This document shows positions 10,473-23,150 of a stretch of 64,000 bases of DNA, piece by piece. The DNA is from Eledone cirrhosa (Eukaryota > Mollusca > Cephalopoda > Octopoda > Eledonidae): assembly GCA_964016885.1 (NCBI GenBank), contig OZ024743.1:13285586-13349585 (forward strand), written 5' to 3'. Both the position numbers and the translations under genes were made by a program. The notes beneath the pieces are model-generated. The model did no database searches, was not told where the DNA came from, and worked only from the letters and a program-made list of their open reading frames with translations. Within the stretch, counting starts at the first letter, position 1, and every line of letters begins with the position of its first letter.

Positions 10473-10948
10473 AGGCTATCTATTTAAGGCTGTACATGGC
10501 TATGGTGCGGCCACACTTAGAATTTGCATCACCAGTCTGGAACCCCTATCTTGCTCAGAACATTGACCGCTTGGAAACTGTTCAGAGACGTGCAACCAAG
10601 CGAATACCCTCCATCAGGCATCTACCATACTCTGAACACCTTACTTCCCTGGGCATGGATACATTGAAGCTCCGACGCCTGGAAATTGACTTGGTAAACA
10701 CCCACACAATTCTTAACCATCTTGCCAACAACAACCCTGAGTACCTTTTTGATTTCCATGTGTCTAACACACGTGGACATGCCCACAAAGTCAGAAAACA
10801 GCACAGTTCCCATGACTTTCGGAAACATTTTTTCACGCTCAGAGTTGCTGAAGCATGGAACAAAGTACCTGCATCAGTTGTTAGCTGTCGAAACACTGCA
10901 TCCTTAAAAACCTCCATGCTTCCTGAGATTCGCAAACACTACACCTAA
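10473..10948 (+). pseudogene. Non-LTR retrotransposon ORF2 C-terminus (CR1/Jockey-like)
   Basis: The frame reads LRLYMAMVRPHLEFASPVWN, LETVQRRATKRIPSIRHLPY and FTLRVAEAWNKVPASVV and ends at TAA (10946-10948). These are the conserved features of the region after the reverse transcriptase catalytic core in CR1/Jockey-superfamily elements. The RT core with its YADD box and the endonuclease are missing. The frame instead begins directly after a short TA tract at 10461-10473, so the copy is 5'-truncated or was replaced at a TA array. The remaining about 155 codons carry no stop, suggesting a fairly recent copy. Confidence 0.85.
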
Positions 10949-11088
10949 TATTCCCCCTCCATATACACGCACACATGTATATCATGACTCATAAACTATT
11001 CACTTCCTTGCCATTTGTATATTATTCTATGTACCATACATGCACCTTTGACGAGTTGTAGTGCACTTGTGCACTTTACACAATAATT

Positions 11089-11149
<61 letters not shown>

Positions 11150-11150
11150 T
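10949..11150 (+). repeat. LINE 3' UTR ending in (ATT)n
   Basis: Non-coding 3' end of the preceding element. It ends in an (ATT)n array (about 11090-11133) and a short (TA)n. Short tandem 3' ends are usual for CR1-type LINEs instead of poly(A). Confidence 0.6.
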
Positions 11151-11154
11151 GTAT

Positions 11155-11280
11155 AGATCACAAACGTCAACGGGGATGGTAAAATAAAGTACCAGTAATG
11201 CACTGAGGTCAATTTATTCAATATTCCCCTTCTCTTCAAATTGCTGGCCTAATGCTAAAAAGTAGAAACGATTATTAATG
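11155..11280 (+). mobile_element. OR-type SINE, 3' half only
   Basis: Starts at ggggatggtaaaataaagtaccag and ends aaaaagtagaaacgatta. It lacks the tRNA-derived head. It opens a run of SINEs that continues to about 12430. Confidence 0.7.
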
Positions 11281-11287
11281 TTTCAAG

Positions 11288-11490
11288 AGCGGTGGATTGG
11301 CAATATCGCAAGAAAGTCAGATAAAATGTATTTAGTTACCGTTCTAAATGTCCTAAGTCCAAATTCCGCCATCAGATTTGCCTTTCATCCTTCCAGATTC
11401 GATAAAACAAAGGACCTGTAAAGTTCATGAACGGTATAATCGATTCCTTTCTAACCACAAATTGCTAGTTTTGTGCCTAATTTAGAAATC
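11288..11490 (+). mobile_element. OR2-like SINE, diverged
   Basis: The head is gcggtggattggcaatatcgc, the B-box-like stretch is agtccaaattccgcc near 11358, and the body is tttgcctttcatccttcc then gataaaacaaagga. The tail is gtgcctaatttagaaatcat. Head-to-tail with its neighbours. Confidence 0.65.
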
Positions 11491-11639
11491 ATCATTGCTA
11501 TTGTTACGGCCGTTATTCGCATTGGAGTAGGACCAGGTAGTATGTACCAGGTTTTAGCTAAGAGGTTTTCATTTCCATGCCGTCGCATGCAGACACAGTC
11601 ACTCTCACGCGCCTCCCTCCCTCGATCCAACAGTACGAA

Positions 11640-11812
11640 CATTTCGTAGCTGGAAGGAGAGAGGGTTGGATCAATAATGGGCTGGTACTTTCTTTGTCTT
11701 TCATTTTTACGAGTTCGATAAAATAATGAACACATCAAATATTGGTGGTAACTTCCCTTTCTTCAACTAACGCATTGGACTCTTGTTTAAATTAGAAACC
11801 ATTGTTACTAAC
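11640..11812 (+). mobile_element. SINE 3' half, strongly diverged
   Basis: Recognised by tttcatttttacgagttcgataaaat at 11699-11724 and the tail ttagaaaccattgtta near 11793. Head absent or too diverged. Between 11490 and 11640 nothing was recognised. Confidence 0.4.
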
Positions 11813-11824
11813 ATTGTTATCAAA

Positions 11825-12040
11825 ACGGTAAATTACCAAAATTGTCAGAGCATCGGACAAAATCCTTTGCAGTATTTGTTTCGACTCTTTACGTTTTGTA
11901 AATCCCATCGAATCAAATTTGCCTTTTGATCAAACAGGGTTGATAAAATAAAGTATGAGTCAAGTACAGAAGTCGATAAAATCTGTTACGCCTTCCCCAG
12001 TTTCTGACCTTGAACCTGTATCAGAAACAATTATCATTAT
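11825..12040 (+). mobile_element. OR2-like SINE
   Basis: Shows head (agagcatcggacaaaatcct), B-box region (cgttttgtaaatcccatcg), body (ggttgataaaataaagta) and tail (gtatcagaaacaattat) in the order of the family. Confidence 0.6.
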
Positions 12041-12049
12041 TATCTAAAA

Positions 12050-12238
12050 GGGCGGTGGGTTGGCAGTATCGGTAGAGGGTCGGACGCCATGCTTTCCAGC
12101 ATAGTTACGTCCCTTTACGATCTGAGTTCAAATCCCGCCGAGGTTGACTTTGCCTTTCATCCTTACGGGGCCGATAAAATAAAGTACCAGTAATGAACTG
12201 GGTATTTGCTGGCCTTGTGCCTAAAGTAGAAACAATTA
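12050..12238 (+). mobile_element. OR/OK-type SINE, near full length
   Basis: Well-conserved copy: head ggttggcagtatcggtagag, B-box gagttcaaatcccgc (about 12124-12138), body gaggttgactttgcctttca and cgataaaataaagtaccag, and tail gtgcctaaagtagaaacaat. The core of the pile-up between 11.15 and 12.43 kb. Confidence 0.85.
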
Positions 12239-12242
12239 TTAT

Positions 12243-12430
12243 CTAAGAGTGCTTGGTTGACTGAAACAGAAAGGAGTTAAATTAACTAAATACTTTGCTG
12301 CTTTTTGATATTTTTTTTTAAGTCCTGAATTTAAATCTCGGAGTTATGGGTTTTATTTTAATTCCTAAAAGGTTGATGGCGACAAAAATTGAGTGGTATA
12401 GATTTAATTGATTATACCGCTCCAGGAAAA
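12243..12430 (+). mobile_element. SINE-derived sequence, very diverged
   Basis: Order of motifs is retained (head-like gtgcttggttgactgaaac, B-box-like tttaaatctcggag, then tttaattgattataccgctc) but identity is low. It extends the SINE array. Confidence 0.35.
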
Positions 12431-12904
12431 TTTGAAGAGCAGCTACCTGTTTGAGACCCCCCCCCCCTGTTTCGGTGCAGGTAAAACGGCCGAAATAAGA
12501 TAATCACAGAAAACAATCATTCGAGTGTAACCCCCCCCCCCCCAACTCCGAAAACATGTAAACTTATGTCTATGCTACACATTTATATTATTACATGTTT
12601 ATACATACCTACCGACCTGCCAAGCTACACGTTTACATACTTATCTTGTAATCAGTTGTAACTGGTAACATTGAAGTATCTTTTTTTTATCAAATAAACT
12701 ATCTGTTCATTAGAACACACACTACTCTGTTGAGTTAACATGTGTTGACATTCAGGAGACTTTCCCTGTGAACATGTTGACAGAAACGGCAGTTTCTTAG
12801 CAAAGCACACATGTGTCGTCTGGTTGCTTACCTGTTTTCACTGCTGCGTCCGTTCCGTTTCATAGTCTGTACTTCCTTCGACAAGGGTCTAATTATATGC
12901 AGTG
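12431..12904. other. Two poly(C) tracts, otherwise featureless
   Basis: Runs of C at about 12457-12466 and 12531-12543. The rest is AT-rich with no recognised feature. Confidence 0.5.
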
Positions 12905-12922
12905 AAAGTATATACATATATA

Positions 12923-12991
<69 letters not shown>
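12905..12991. repeat. (TA)n microsatellite
   Basis: Near-perfect TA dinucleotide array with one TG interruption near 12927. Confidence 0.95.
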
Positions 12992-12994
<3 letters not shown>

Positions 12995-13480
12995 ATACAA
13001 TAACAGAGATAGCTTAAAGCTAAACTCTGACTGGTAACCATCTCACTCAACAAACATTAGGTTATATGTTAATATACACCCAATTTAAGTGTTTGGGGTG
13101 CTAACTATATGTATTATGTGGAAAGCCAGTTGTATTATTTTATGAGATATAATTAAAGTTAAAATATATCTCTCTTTCCAAACAATTGTTTCATTATAAG
13201 TTTTCTACAAATTAGGAGAATGTTTCCAGTTTATGTAGAAGCCTAACATATATTCATGTAAGAATATATTTAGGTGGATACTTATAAATCATCAGTGGAA
13301 GCCCATTAAACTTTGATATAAGAAAAAATTCTTACCGCAGTTAAAAATCGTGTCTGCTAAGCTGCTCCCTCACGCATCGAATGACCGCCAAATTTGAAAT
13401 TCCAGCAGTTTTTGACTGAGGAAGTATTATAGCGTCACGATTCGGCAAGGGGAGACAACCAATACACGAGAAAAGAAAAA
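12992..13480. other. No recognisable feature
   Basis: AT-rich spacer; no frame, repeat or RNA recognised. Confidence 0.4.
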
Positions 13481-13970
13481 ATAATATTCACGCGGGTTAA
13501 TTAATTTTTTCAAAAAACATTATCAATCTAACGTGTTAAGAACTCAATTGAAATTAAAAAAATAAATGCATGCGTGTATTAATTACACACGCATATAGAT
13601 ATTTTCATAGGCTAAAAACAGAAGTCGTACCCGAATAACAAACCGCATTTCATAACCGTAGTAAATACGGAAAGTTACGCTTTAAAGGGCAATCGGGAAT
13701 GTAAATCTCTGGCCGAATTAAGAGTAAAATATTAAATATACGTGGGTTAATTAGTTATTTCAAAACTAATATCAATTCCACGTGTTAAGAACTCAATTAA
13801 TTTAAAAAAATAAAAGTATGCATGTAATTATTTACACAGGCATATATATATTTTCTTAGGCTAAAAACAGAGAAGTGACAACCAAAAAACCATCATATCA
13901 CACAACAGCAATAAATACGGAAAGTCATATTTATAAGGTACCTGGAAATAAATACCTCTGGCCAATATAT
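13481..13970 (+). repeat. Tandem duplication with 250-bp period
   Basis: gggttaattaattttttcaa at about 13494 recurs as gggttaattagttatttcaa at about 13744. The pairs ctaacgtgttaagaactcaa / ccacgtgttaagaactcaat and ttttcataggctaaaaacag / ttttcttaggctaaaaacag keep the same 250-bp offset. Two diverged copies of an AT-rich unit that contains an imperfect palindrome around tgcatgc. No coding capacity. Confidence 0.8.
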
Positions 13971-13983
13971 ATATATATATATA

Positions 13984-14050
<67 letters not shown>

Positions 14051-14160
14051 TTGTGTATGTGTTTGTGTGACTGTGTATATATATGTGTGTGTGTATGTGT
14101 ATATGTGCGTATGTATGTAAATATATGTGTTTGTGTGCGTGTGTGTCGCTGTCTGGATGT
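13966..14160. repeat. (TA)n followed by TG-rich tract
   Basis: TA array to about 14046, then imperfect TG/TATG repeats to about 14160. Confidence 0.9.
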
Positions 14161-14792
14161 ATGCGTGTTACGTGTTTGTTTTTATATGACCACCCATTCT
14201 GTCATTTTATCTCTCTCTCTTAACACACATAAATGAGAACTCTTCACCTTTTTATCGTTATTAATCCAATTATTTGCAATTGTTAATTTTGATATGAACA
14301 TTTAAATACTTCTCAGCCAATGTTTGTTTTACGTACAAGCCAGTAATTTCATAGAAAGTTAATCATCTTATGTCAACTCTCTGTATGATAACATATCTTC
14401 CACATAGTATTCTGTTTTGCATCATTGATATGCTATCATTACCTACGCGTTACACCACCACCGTATTAGAAACTCTCTAGCAGACGTTTTTCAAACATAG
14501 TAATATCTCTTACATCAGTGATATACTTTAAATGATTACGTCGTATAACCCATCATTTTTTATAAAATGAACTTTTCTTTGATTTTACCATGAAAATCTC
14601 CCTAATGAATCGAAGTAGAAAGAACAAACAGGATGATGTAATCCTAAATACATTACCCTGCTTGCAAATATATGTCAACATCATGAACGGCTTGACTATA
14701 AACCAAAGTTTGCTCGATAAATACAGACATGGAGCTAAATAACAAGAACAGTATATATTACATATTTTGCTTTATAATAACAATTATTATTA
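14161..14792. other. No recognisable feature
   Basis: AT-rich DNA with no identifiable feature. Confidence 0.4.
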
Positions 14793-14907
14793 TTGGATTG
14801 GCAGTATCGATAGAGCGTCGGAAAACATGCAGCATAGAGTTAGGGTCCTTTACGCTCTGAGTTCAAATCCCTCGGAAGTTAGCTTCGGATTTTAGTCTTC
14901 ATTTTTA
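14793..14907 (+). mobile_element. OR-type SINE, 5' half only
   Basis: Head ggattggcagtatcgatagag, B-box gagttcaaatccctc near 14860 and the start of the body, then lost. A 3'-truncated or degraded copy. Confidence 0.75.
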
Positions 14908-16020
14908 TTATTACTATATATATATATATAATCTCAATTGTGAGCAGTGTCAGCGGGTTGCTTATTGGAAAAGCATTTTACAGCAACAAGGCACTGCCAA
15001 CGATAGCACCACTATTCATATCAACAGTACAATTAACCTAACATCACCACCCACATAAACGTCCCTTCACACCACCATCATATATACCACTAACTATTGA
15101 CATCACTAAATGCTACTGTATAACTCTATAATATATTTCATTTACTAGAAATAATAGTTAAATCTTCATATCACAACGAAAAGGGGAAGGGCAGACTAGA
15201 AAATAGTGTTAAGTTAGAACGCTTTTTTACTTATATCATTTGGATTAGGGCTTTTTATTTTGTAGTCAGTATGGAATGGAAATGCCCCCGCAACCGATGT
15301 GCAATAAGTATATTTCTAGGCATAACACTTTACATAGGTTACCATTAAGAAAATAATTACTAAAGTACGCGGAGTCCGAATACATAAATGCAAACATAAA
15401 TATACAGGGGTGGGTTGGGGGTTGGAAAGATACTACTCATTGAAAACTACTTATTACTTATGGCCTACTGTTACCACTTCGGACATCATCACTGACCGCC
15501 TTCATGCAAGATAATGGGTTGTTGTGAAATTTCCAGGACGTGGGCTAGTTCGTCCAGGTCCACACAAATAGCTAGCAGGAAGCCTTGACTTCCTGTATGG
15601 TTGTTGAAGAAGTTTATAGCTCAAAACCAAAACCTCTGACTCAATTACAGGTACGCATTCGTCAAATAACGAACCAACATCCCGCCTGAATTCTTGATGT
15701 AGACAGTTGAGGATATACTCAGCCGATTAGAGAGGCTGGTAGAATCTTGAAAATGTTTTATGAAAATCGACTGATAATTAATAAAGATATTAACAATATT
15801 AAATAGAGGGCTTCTTTCTATCCACCTTGTATATATCCGTTCGTACTGTCAATTTAGGTGCCTTATGGGCCTTTACGCTAGCTTAGGAGCAAGCTAGCCC
15901 ATGTAATCTGTTTAAAATAAATATTACAAGTATGCAATTTTTCCTCATTAATTAGCAATAAATAGCAATAATATCATAGTAGGAATATTGTTAAGAATCG
16001 TTGTAATATATAAATTGTGC
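14908..16020. other. No recognisable feature
   Basis: Includes a short TA tract (14917-14931) and ordinary AT-rich sequence. No coding or repeat family recognised in 1.1 kb. Confidence 0.4.
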
Positions 16021-16024
16021 CAAA

Positions 16025-16352
16025 GCCATGGGTGAGTAATTAAGATTTCTGTGTAATCAGGGATTGCAGGTTCAATCCCACTGCTTAGTAGTTAAACACG
16101 CTATGTATTCTATCATATTGTTGGATCAACCAATGCCTTGTGAGTGACAAAAACTGGCGGAACCTGTAGAGCAGTGCTCGCTAACCAGTAGTTCGCGAGA
16201 AAATGTTGGTGGTCCGCAGAAAAATGTTAATGTATTTCTCTTATCAAAAGAATTCATATAAGTAGTCCGCGGGATTTGAAATTATGAATCTAGATTCGAA
16301 ATTTTGGCGATCGCTGCTGTAGAGGAACCCGCTGGATTGGATTAAATATAAA
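16025..16352 (+). mobile_element. tRNA-derived SINE split by a hAT MITE
   Basis: The tRNA-like head includes the B-box gcaggttcaatcccactgct (about 16066-16085). The body runs on to ccttgtgagtgacaaaaact and ggcggaac, is interrupted at 16172-16316 by another element, and resumes with gaacccgctggattggatta. Removing the insert and one copy of its duplication rejoins the SINE body. Confidence 0.6.
16172..16316. mobile_element. Non-autonomous hAT-like element (MITE), 145 bp
   Basis: Flanked by an exact 8-bp direct repeat ctgtagag (16164-16171 and 16317-16324), the length that hAT transposases produce. The ends are cagtgctcgctaacc at the left and ggcgatcgctg at the right, an imperfect inverted repeat that fits the CAGTG...CACTG-type termini of hAT elements. 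No coding capacity, so it depended on a transposase encoded elsewhere. Confidence 0.75.
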
Positions 16353-17141
<789 letters not shown>

Positions 17142-17159
17142 ATATATATATATTTTTAT

Positions 17160-17310
17160 AACGTCGGATAGAATGCTTTGCGGTATTCATTCTGGCTTTT
17201 GCTCTCTAAGTTCAAATCAACTTTGCATCTCATTCTTTCGAGGTCGATAACAAAAGTACCAGTCGAGTACTGGGGTCGATTCTGCCTCCACATCCCTTTT
17301 TCGCTCTTCT
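17160..17310 (+). mobile_element. OR2-like SINE lacking its start
   Basis: Begins inside the head (gtcggatagaatgctttgcgg), then tctaagttcaaatcaac (B-box), body ttcgaggtcgataacaaaag and ccagtcgagtactggggtcga, the signature of OR2-type SINEs. Tail lost. Confidence 0.65.
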
Positions 17311-17479
17311 CTTTCACGTTATATCCTCCTCTGGGTGAAATCTGTGTTCAGAGCTAGAGAGCGATGGGCTTTGCCTAGATTAAAATGTCCAAGGAACACG
17401 GTATGTCTCTACGATGCCCCTGTGACTCCATAAGGAGTTATGGGACCATAACTTACCATTTATTTGTAATACATATACC

Positions 17480-17690
17480 TGAAATGGACCTCCGTGTGTT
17501 TCCACGATAAGTGTTCCAGTTGTTCAATAGATGAACCAGCCTGCTCATGAAAATAACTTGTAAGTATCTGGACATTCCACAGACACATGTATCCACGATA
17601 TAGTTCTCAGAGAGATACAGCGTAACACAGTGTTTGACAAAACTGGCCTTTTGATTTACAGGTACAGTCCACCCGAAGTCTTTCGTCCAA
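17480..17690 (+). repeat. Dispersed repeat family X, copy 1
   Basis: Contains accagcctgctcatgaaaat, acacatgtatccacgatata, gttctcagagagatacagcg and ttgatttacaggtaca. The second half aligns with 20515-20612 and 24230-24305 in the same order, including a sagcgtgacac-like and aggctgg-like core. From memory this resembles a common octopus SINE. No A or B box could be placed here. Confidence 0.6.
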
Positions 17691-17799
17691 TTTTGGTCAA
17701 AATGCGTAGGTATACTCGAAGGTGTGGTAAATGATACGAGCCATTGACACCACTCAGGAGGCGTGGAACTGGGGACCTAATGTTGGCAAAGTGATCTCC

Positions 17800-19140
<1,341 letters not shown>

Positions 19141-20185
19141 AAACAATTGTGGGTTAAATACATTCTCGCTCATATCTATATACTTGCATGCATGCATATA
19201 CAAGCACACGTGCACACACATACTTCCCCCTCCATATATATATATATATCATACAGCTCAGGACAAATTTCATGTAGCATTCACTTTCTCTTTTGTACAT
19301 ATGTTTTGAAATGTTACTGGGGATGATTTCGTCTTTTACCCAGTTATACATGCCCGGTTAGTTCACTCAACTCCTCCATTCCCCAGCACATATTCAGGCA
19401 GCTACATCATCTTGGTTTCTAGGTTCGCTAGAAATAGCTGCCAATTCTCCCAGCAAAATAAGAATTCATTGAATAATGTATTCAAACCACGATGAGTACG
19501 GCCTGGTCACCTTTGAATATTTGAATATTATTCTACTCTCATATCTAGCGGGATATAAGTAATCCCATTGACAATTCTGTTCCTTTTTGCTGGTACAATA
19601 GAACGTTAGTCACTTAGATATGTAATATAGATAGCTGATGAACATAAATCTAAAGTTTTTCAGCTACATTTCTTATGCAAAACAGCATTGAAATTGTATA
19701 TATTATACAAAAGCTTCCGTTTAGGTATTTTCCTAAACAGATTGTTTTCTGTTTAAGCATTTTTTCCATTTTCTAAAAGTATTTTTTTCATGAATCCTAA
19801 CGTATTTTCATGTTTTTTTTTGTTCTTTTTTTGCTGACAAGAGTTATCTCTCTTGAATTGCCAAACAGTAGAAAAACTGTCAAGCGTTGCCCGTTAAAAA
19901 GCTACTTAGTGTAATTAAATAAATAACAATTTAACAAATATTTATGATTTCTTTTCCTGTAGCTTTTCTATTTTTCACGACAGCTCCCAATGTCAATATA
20001 TTTCCGTTTATTGTCTTCGTTACTGTCACCAGTAGTTGAACACAGGTTTATTCATATTGATTTCTAACTTAGGTAGAATGTCTGAGAAATTAATTCTGAG
20101 TATTTAGTCAAATAACGTAATCGCATTGCTTGAGAGGCATTTACTGTAAAATGTCGACGGTATAATCGATCCTTACTCGAATTGA
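19141..20185. other. No recognisable feature
   Basis: AT-rich DNA with no coding or repeat signal recognised. Confidence 0.4.
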
Positions 20186-20196
20186 ACCTAGAATAT

Positions 20197-20383
20197 AATT
20201 GTTTCTACTATTGGCACAAGGCCAGAAATTACCCATTACATTACTGGTACTTTATTTTATCGACCCCGAGAAGGATGAAAGGCAAAGTTAACCTCGGCGG
20301 GATTTGAACTCAGAATGGCAAGGGCCGTAACTCTATGCGTCAAAGCATGGCGTCCGAACCTCTACCGATACTGCCAATCCACC
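20197..20383 (-). mobile_element. OR/OK-type SINE with target-site duplication
   Basis: Near full-length minus-strand copy: tail (complement of gtttctactattggcacaag), body (ttatcgaccccgagaaggat), B-box (ggatttgaactcagaat complement) and head (cctctaccgatactgccaat). Flanked by the 14-bp direct repeat acctagaatataat at 20187-20200 and 20381-20394. Confidence 0.92.
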
Positions 20384-20514
20384 TAGAATATAATGTAACG
20401 AAACTAGATACCAATTTGTCATCCATTCATAGCCCTATGCTTTAATGATGCAAACTTTGGAGAAACTGCGAAGCACCACATGCATCAAAATATTCTGGCA
20501 TGTTTCAGTTTTGA

Positions 20515-20612
20515 TTCCCCTGTGTGATGTATATACACTTAATGTAATTCCCAAGCCGAGTAGGCGTGATATTATATATAGCAAGGCTGGATCCTTGAAT
20601 TAGATGTACAAT
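20515..20612 (+). repeat. Dispersed repeat family X, copy 2
   Basis: taatgtaattcccaagccga, ggcgtgatattatatatagc and aaggctggatccttgaatta correspond block by block to 24230-24305 and more loosely to 17582-17690. Confidence 0.7.
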
Positions 20613-20861
20613 CCACGGTAGTAATGGCATTAAGAGAGGATATGAAAAATCGTTTCTTTTTCCTACCAACAATACATTTACTATGATGGCTTCGTCAGTT
20701 TTCTTGTATCAATTACCATTTCTTTAATTTTAATTTCGCAATTAGTGATCTTGATATACGGGTGTGGTAGATTGTGTTCTGTAGCTTTATATATTTCTTA
20801 TCAAACGCATGTCCACATGCACACACTCACACACATACACACACAGTTCAGCATCTTATCG

Positions 20862-21041
20862 TAGGCAGTATCGGTAGAGGTTCGGACGCCATGCATTCCA
20901 GCATAGTTACGTCCCTTTACAGTCTGAGTTCAAATCCGGTCGATGTTAACTTTGCCTTTCATCCTTACGGGGTCGATAAAATAAAGTACCAGTCACGCAC
21001 TGGGTAATTTCTGGCCTTGTGCCAAAAGTAGAAACAATTAT
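20862..21041 (+). mobile_element. OR/OK-type SINE
   Basis: Head ggcagtatcggtagaggttcg, B-box gagttcaaatccggt near 20926, body ggggtcgataaaataaag and tail gtgccaaaagtagaaacaa. A short direct repeat ttatcgta flanks it (about 20856 and 21038), a likely 8-bp target-site duplication. Confidence 0.88.
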
Positions 21042-21866
21042 CGTATGAGCAAGTGAGAATAAAGAAAGGTAACTCTGCATATGAAAATTAGATTAGGAGA
21101 GATACATTTTACAATTGTCCTTCTTGCATCTATCGTTTTGCTATGACATTTTAAAAGAGAGCCATAAATTATTCACTAGTCTTCCAATGAGACAATTCAT
21201 CAACCATACAACCCTATTTCGATTTCTGCATGCCATCCGTTCATTAGATCCAACCTTGTCTTCAACGGAACTCCTTCTGTTGCTAGCATTCGTGCCAGCC
21301 TTTTCCCACTTTGTTGCTGCAGACATTCAGCACTCACTCTTTAGAATTTGCATACGTCTCATTAATGTTACCTAGGAAAATCACTGATTAGCTTTCTTTC
21401 TAACGAGAATATATGAATACCTTACCCTATGAAAGTTGTGGTTTAATATCGTATTTGCTATGTACGTTTATTGCATGTGTATATTCCATTACTAGTAAGT
21501 TCTGAATATACAGTATTCTAGTACATGCAACCATTATTTAAAAAAGGAAAACATCCTTTCCTGGTTATATTCCTAGAATACTTATCTATCCTTAACAGCC
21601 AGATGAACTGAGTGATAGAGAATAATGTGTTCCGCTCAAATGCGTGTCAAAACGGCGTGTGCTTATTTGAATGAGCAATATTTGAGGGATGGGTGCTATG
21701 TTGCTTAAGCATACAAACATACAGATGCACCAAATCTTCTCTTCCAACTATCAAATCAGAAACATATAAATGCTGAAAATATTCAAGAAATATCAATTTT
21801 TCCATAGATTTTTACGGGTAAAATTATTCGCATTCACACACACACACACACTTTCACAAACATACT

Positions 21867-21903
<37 letters not shown>
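21042..21903. other. Unclassified; one open frame of 87 codons
   Basis: The plus-strand frame 21115-21375 and the opposing minus-strand frame have no recognised domain. The sequence is less AT-rich than its surroundings and could be part of an old retroelement. A TA array occupies 21872-21898. Confidence 0.3.
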
Positions 21904-22373
21904 ATATTGTTATACTTTGGGAGGGTCATGTTGCCAATAAGAAACACACGCACCAGTTGCTTTCACTTCAATTTATTATAATAAATTTATAAATTTATAA
22001 ATTTATAAATCCATAAATTTCTGGTTCGTTGGTTCCACAACCAGATAGTTGTTTATATATTGTCATAGTTCTTTCGTCACACACTCTGAGCACACAACAC
22101 ACACACAGAAACAAAATGGCGTAGGACAGAACAAAGGAGAGGCACAAAAACAAAGAAAAGAATCCCCAGTCACTGAAGAGGTCACAGAGTGTGTGACGAA
22201 AGAACTATGACAATATATAAACAACTATCTGGTTGTGGAACCAACCAACCAACCAGAAATTTATGGATTTATAAATTTATAAATTTATAAATTTATTATA
22301 ATAAATTGAAGTGAAAGCAACTGGTGCGTGTATTTCTTATTGGCAACATGACCCTCCCAAAGTATAACAATAT
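21904..22373. mobile_element. Long inverted-repeat element with hammerhead-like core
   Basis: The left arm (21904-22088) and right arm (22185-22373) are near-perfect reverse complements of about 185 bp. They share tttgggagggtcatgttgcc, gcaccagttgctttcac, a run of taaat units and gtcatagttctttcgtcaca. The 96-bp spacer is unique and CA/AAC-rich. The main difference between arms is ggttcgttggttcc versus an expanded (CCAA)n on the right. No protein is encoded. A hammerhead-like sequence straddles the spacer/right-arm junction (22169-22211). I infer a non-autonomous, Penelope-like-derived element. Confidence 0.8.
22169..22211 (+). ncRNA. Candidate hammerhead ribozyme A
   Basis: Stem I GTCA (22169-22172) pairs with TGAC (22208-22211). 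The core CTGAAGA (22173-22179) fits CUGANGA. Stem II is GTCACA (22181-22186) with TGTGAC (22192-22197) and a 5-nt loop. GAAA is at 22198-22201. Stem III is a single A-U pair around a GAAC loop, and the predicted cleavage follows TA at 22206-22207. One extra G (22180) lies between the core and stem II relative to the consensus. Activity is unknown. Confidence 0.5.
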
Positions 22374-22427
22374 CAGTTTCAACACACGATTTCAGATAAA
22401 GAATCTTGCTAAACAAATTCAGAAACG

Positions 22428-22429
<2 letters not shown>

Positions 22430-22479
<50 letters not shown>

Positions 22480-22560
22480 GTGTATATATATATGGACGTG
22501 TATATGTATGCACCTATTTATGCATGTATGAATATAAAATATATATATATGCATGTATGA
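22430..22560. repeat. (TA)n array with TATG interruptions
   Basis: TA dinucleotides at 22430-22476, then imperfect TATG repeats to about 22560. Confidence 0.9.
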
Positions 22561-23004
22561 ATATGAAAATATCTATATGTATTTGCGTGTATTAATCCAT
22601 GGTAAAACAATATTAATGACCTGTTCATTGAAACTTTTCTAAACGTACTTATAAATCGCCTCTACGCCTTATACACGAGGCTGTATTCTATCTTCATTTT
22701 TTTTTCATACTCACATTCACTTACTTCGGGATTACCAATTTTCTCTATTTAGCATTGAATGATGTACCATCCCTTTCGTAGCTTTTGGCTTTTAATCATT
22801 TTTTTTTTTATTATATTAGCACGTGTCTCTCTGTTTCTACTGTATTTACATCGTTATATAAATCACTTTTTTGGTTATGTATCTCGTCTCTCTCATCTAT
22901 TGGTTTCAAGGATATATATTCTACTTGTTGGATTTGCTATCTTCTAATTGAATTATAGTATAATTATATTCCCCAGATACATGTAGAATTCAATCTTATT
23001 ATCA
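22561..23004. other. No recognisable feature
   Basis: T-rich DNA; no gene or repeat recognised. Confidence 0.4.
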
Positions 23005-23150
23005 CACTGAAAGAGTATGACAGCTGATTCTTTGAATCACATGTACAGCTGATTCTTTGAATCACATGTACAGCTAATTCAATCAGACTGAAAGAGTATG
23101 ACAATGTGTGGTAAAGCTGATTCTTTGAATCACATGTAGAGCTAACTTGG
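23005..23150 (+). repeat. Short tandem repeat, about 26-bp unit
   Basis: The unit cagctgattctttgaatcac occurs three times (near 23020, 23045 and 23113). The flanking block ctgaaagagtatgaca also occurs twice (23007 and 23087). An interrupted minisatellite. Confidence 0.8.

Noticed and set aside
22324..22560. Frame starting MRVFLIGNMTLPKYNN as a small gene
   Set aside because: Begins in the right arm of an inverted-repeat element and runs into a TA array.
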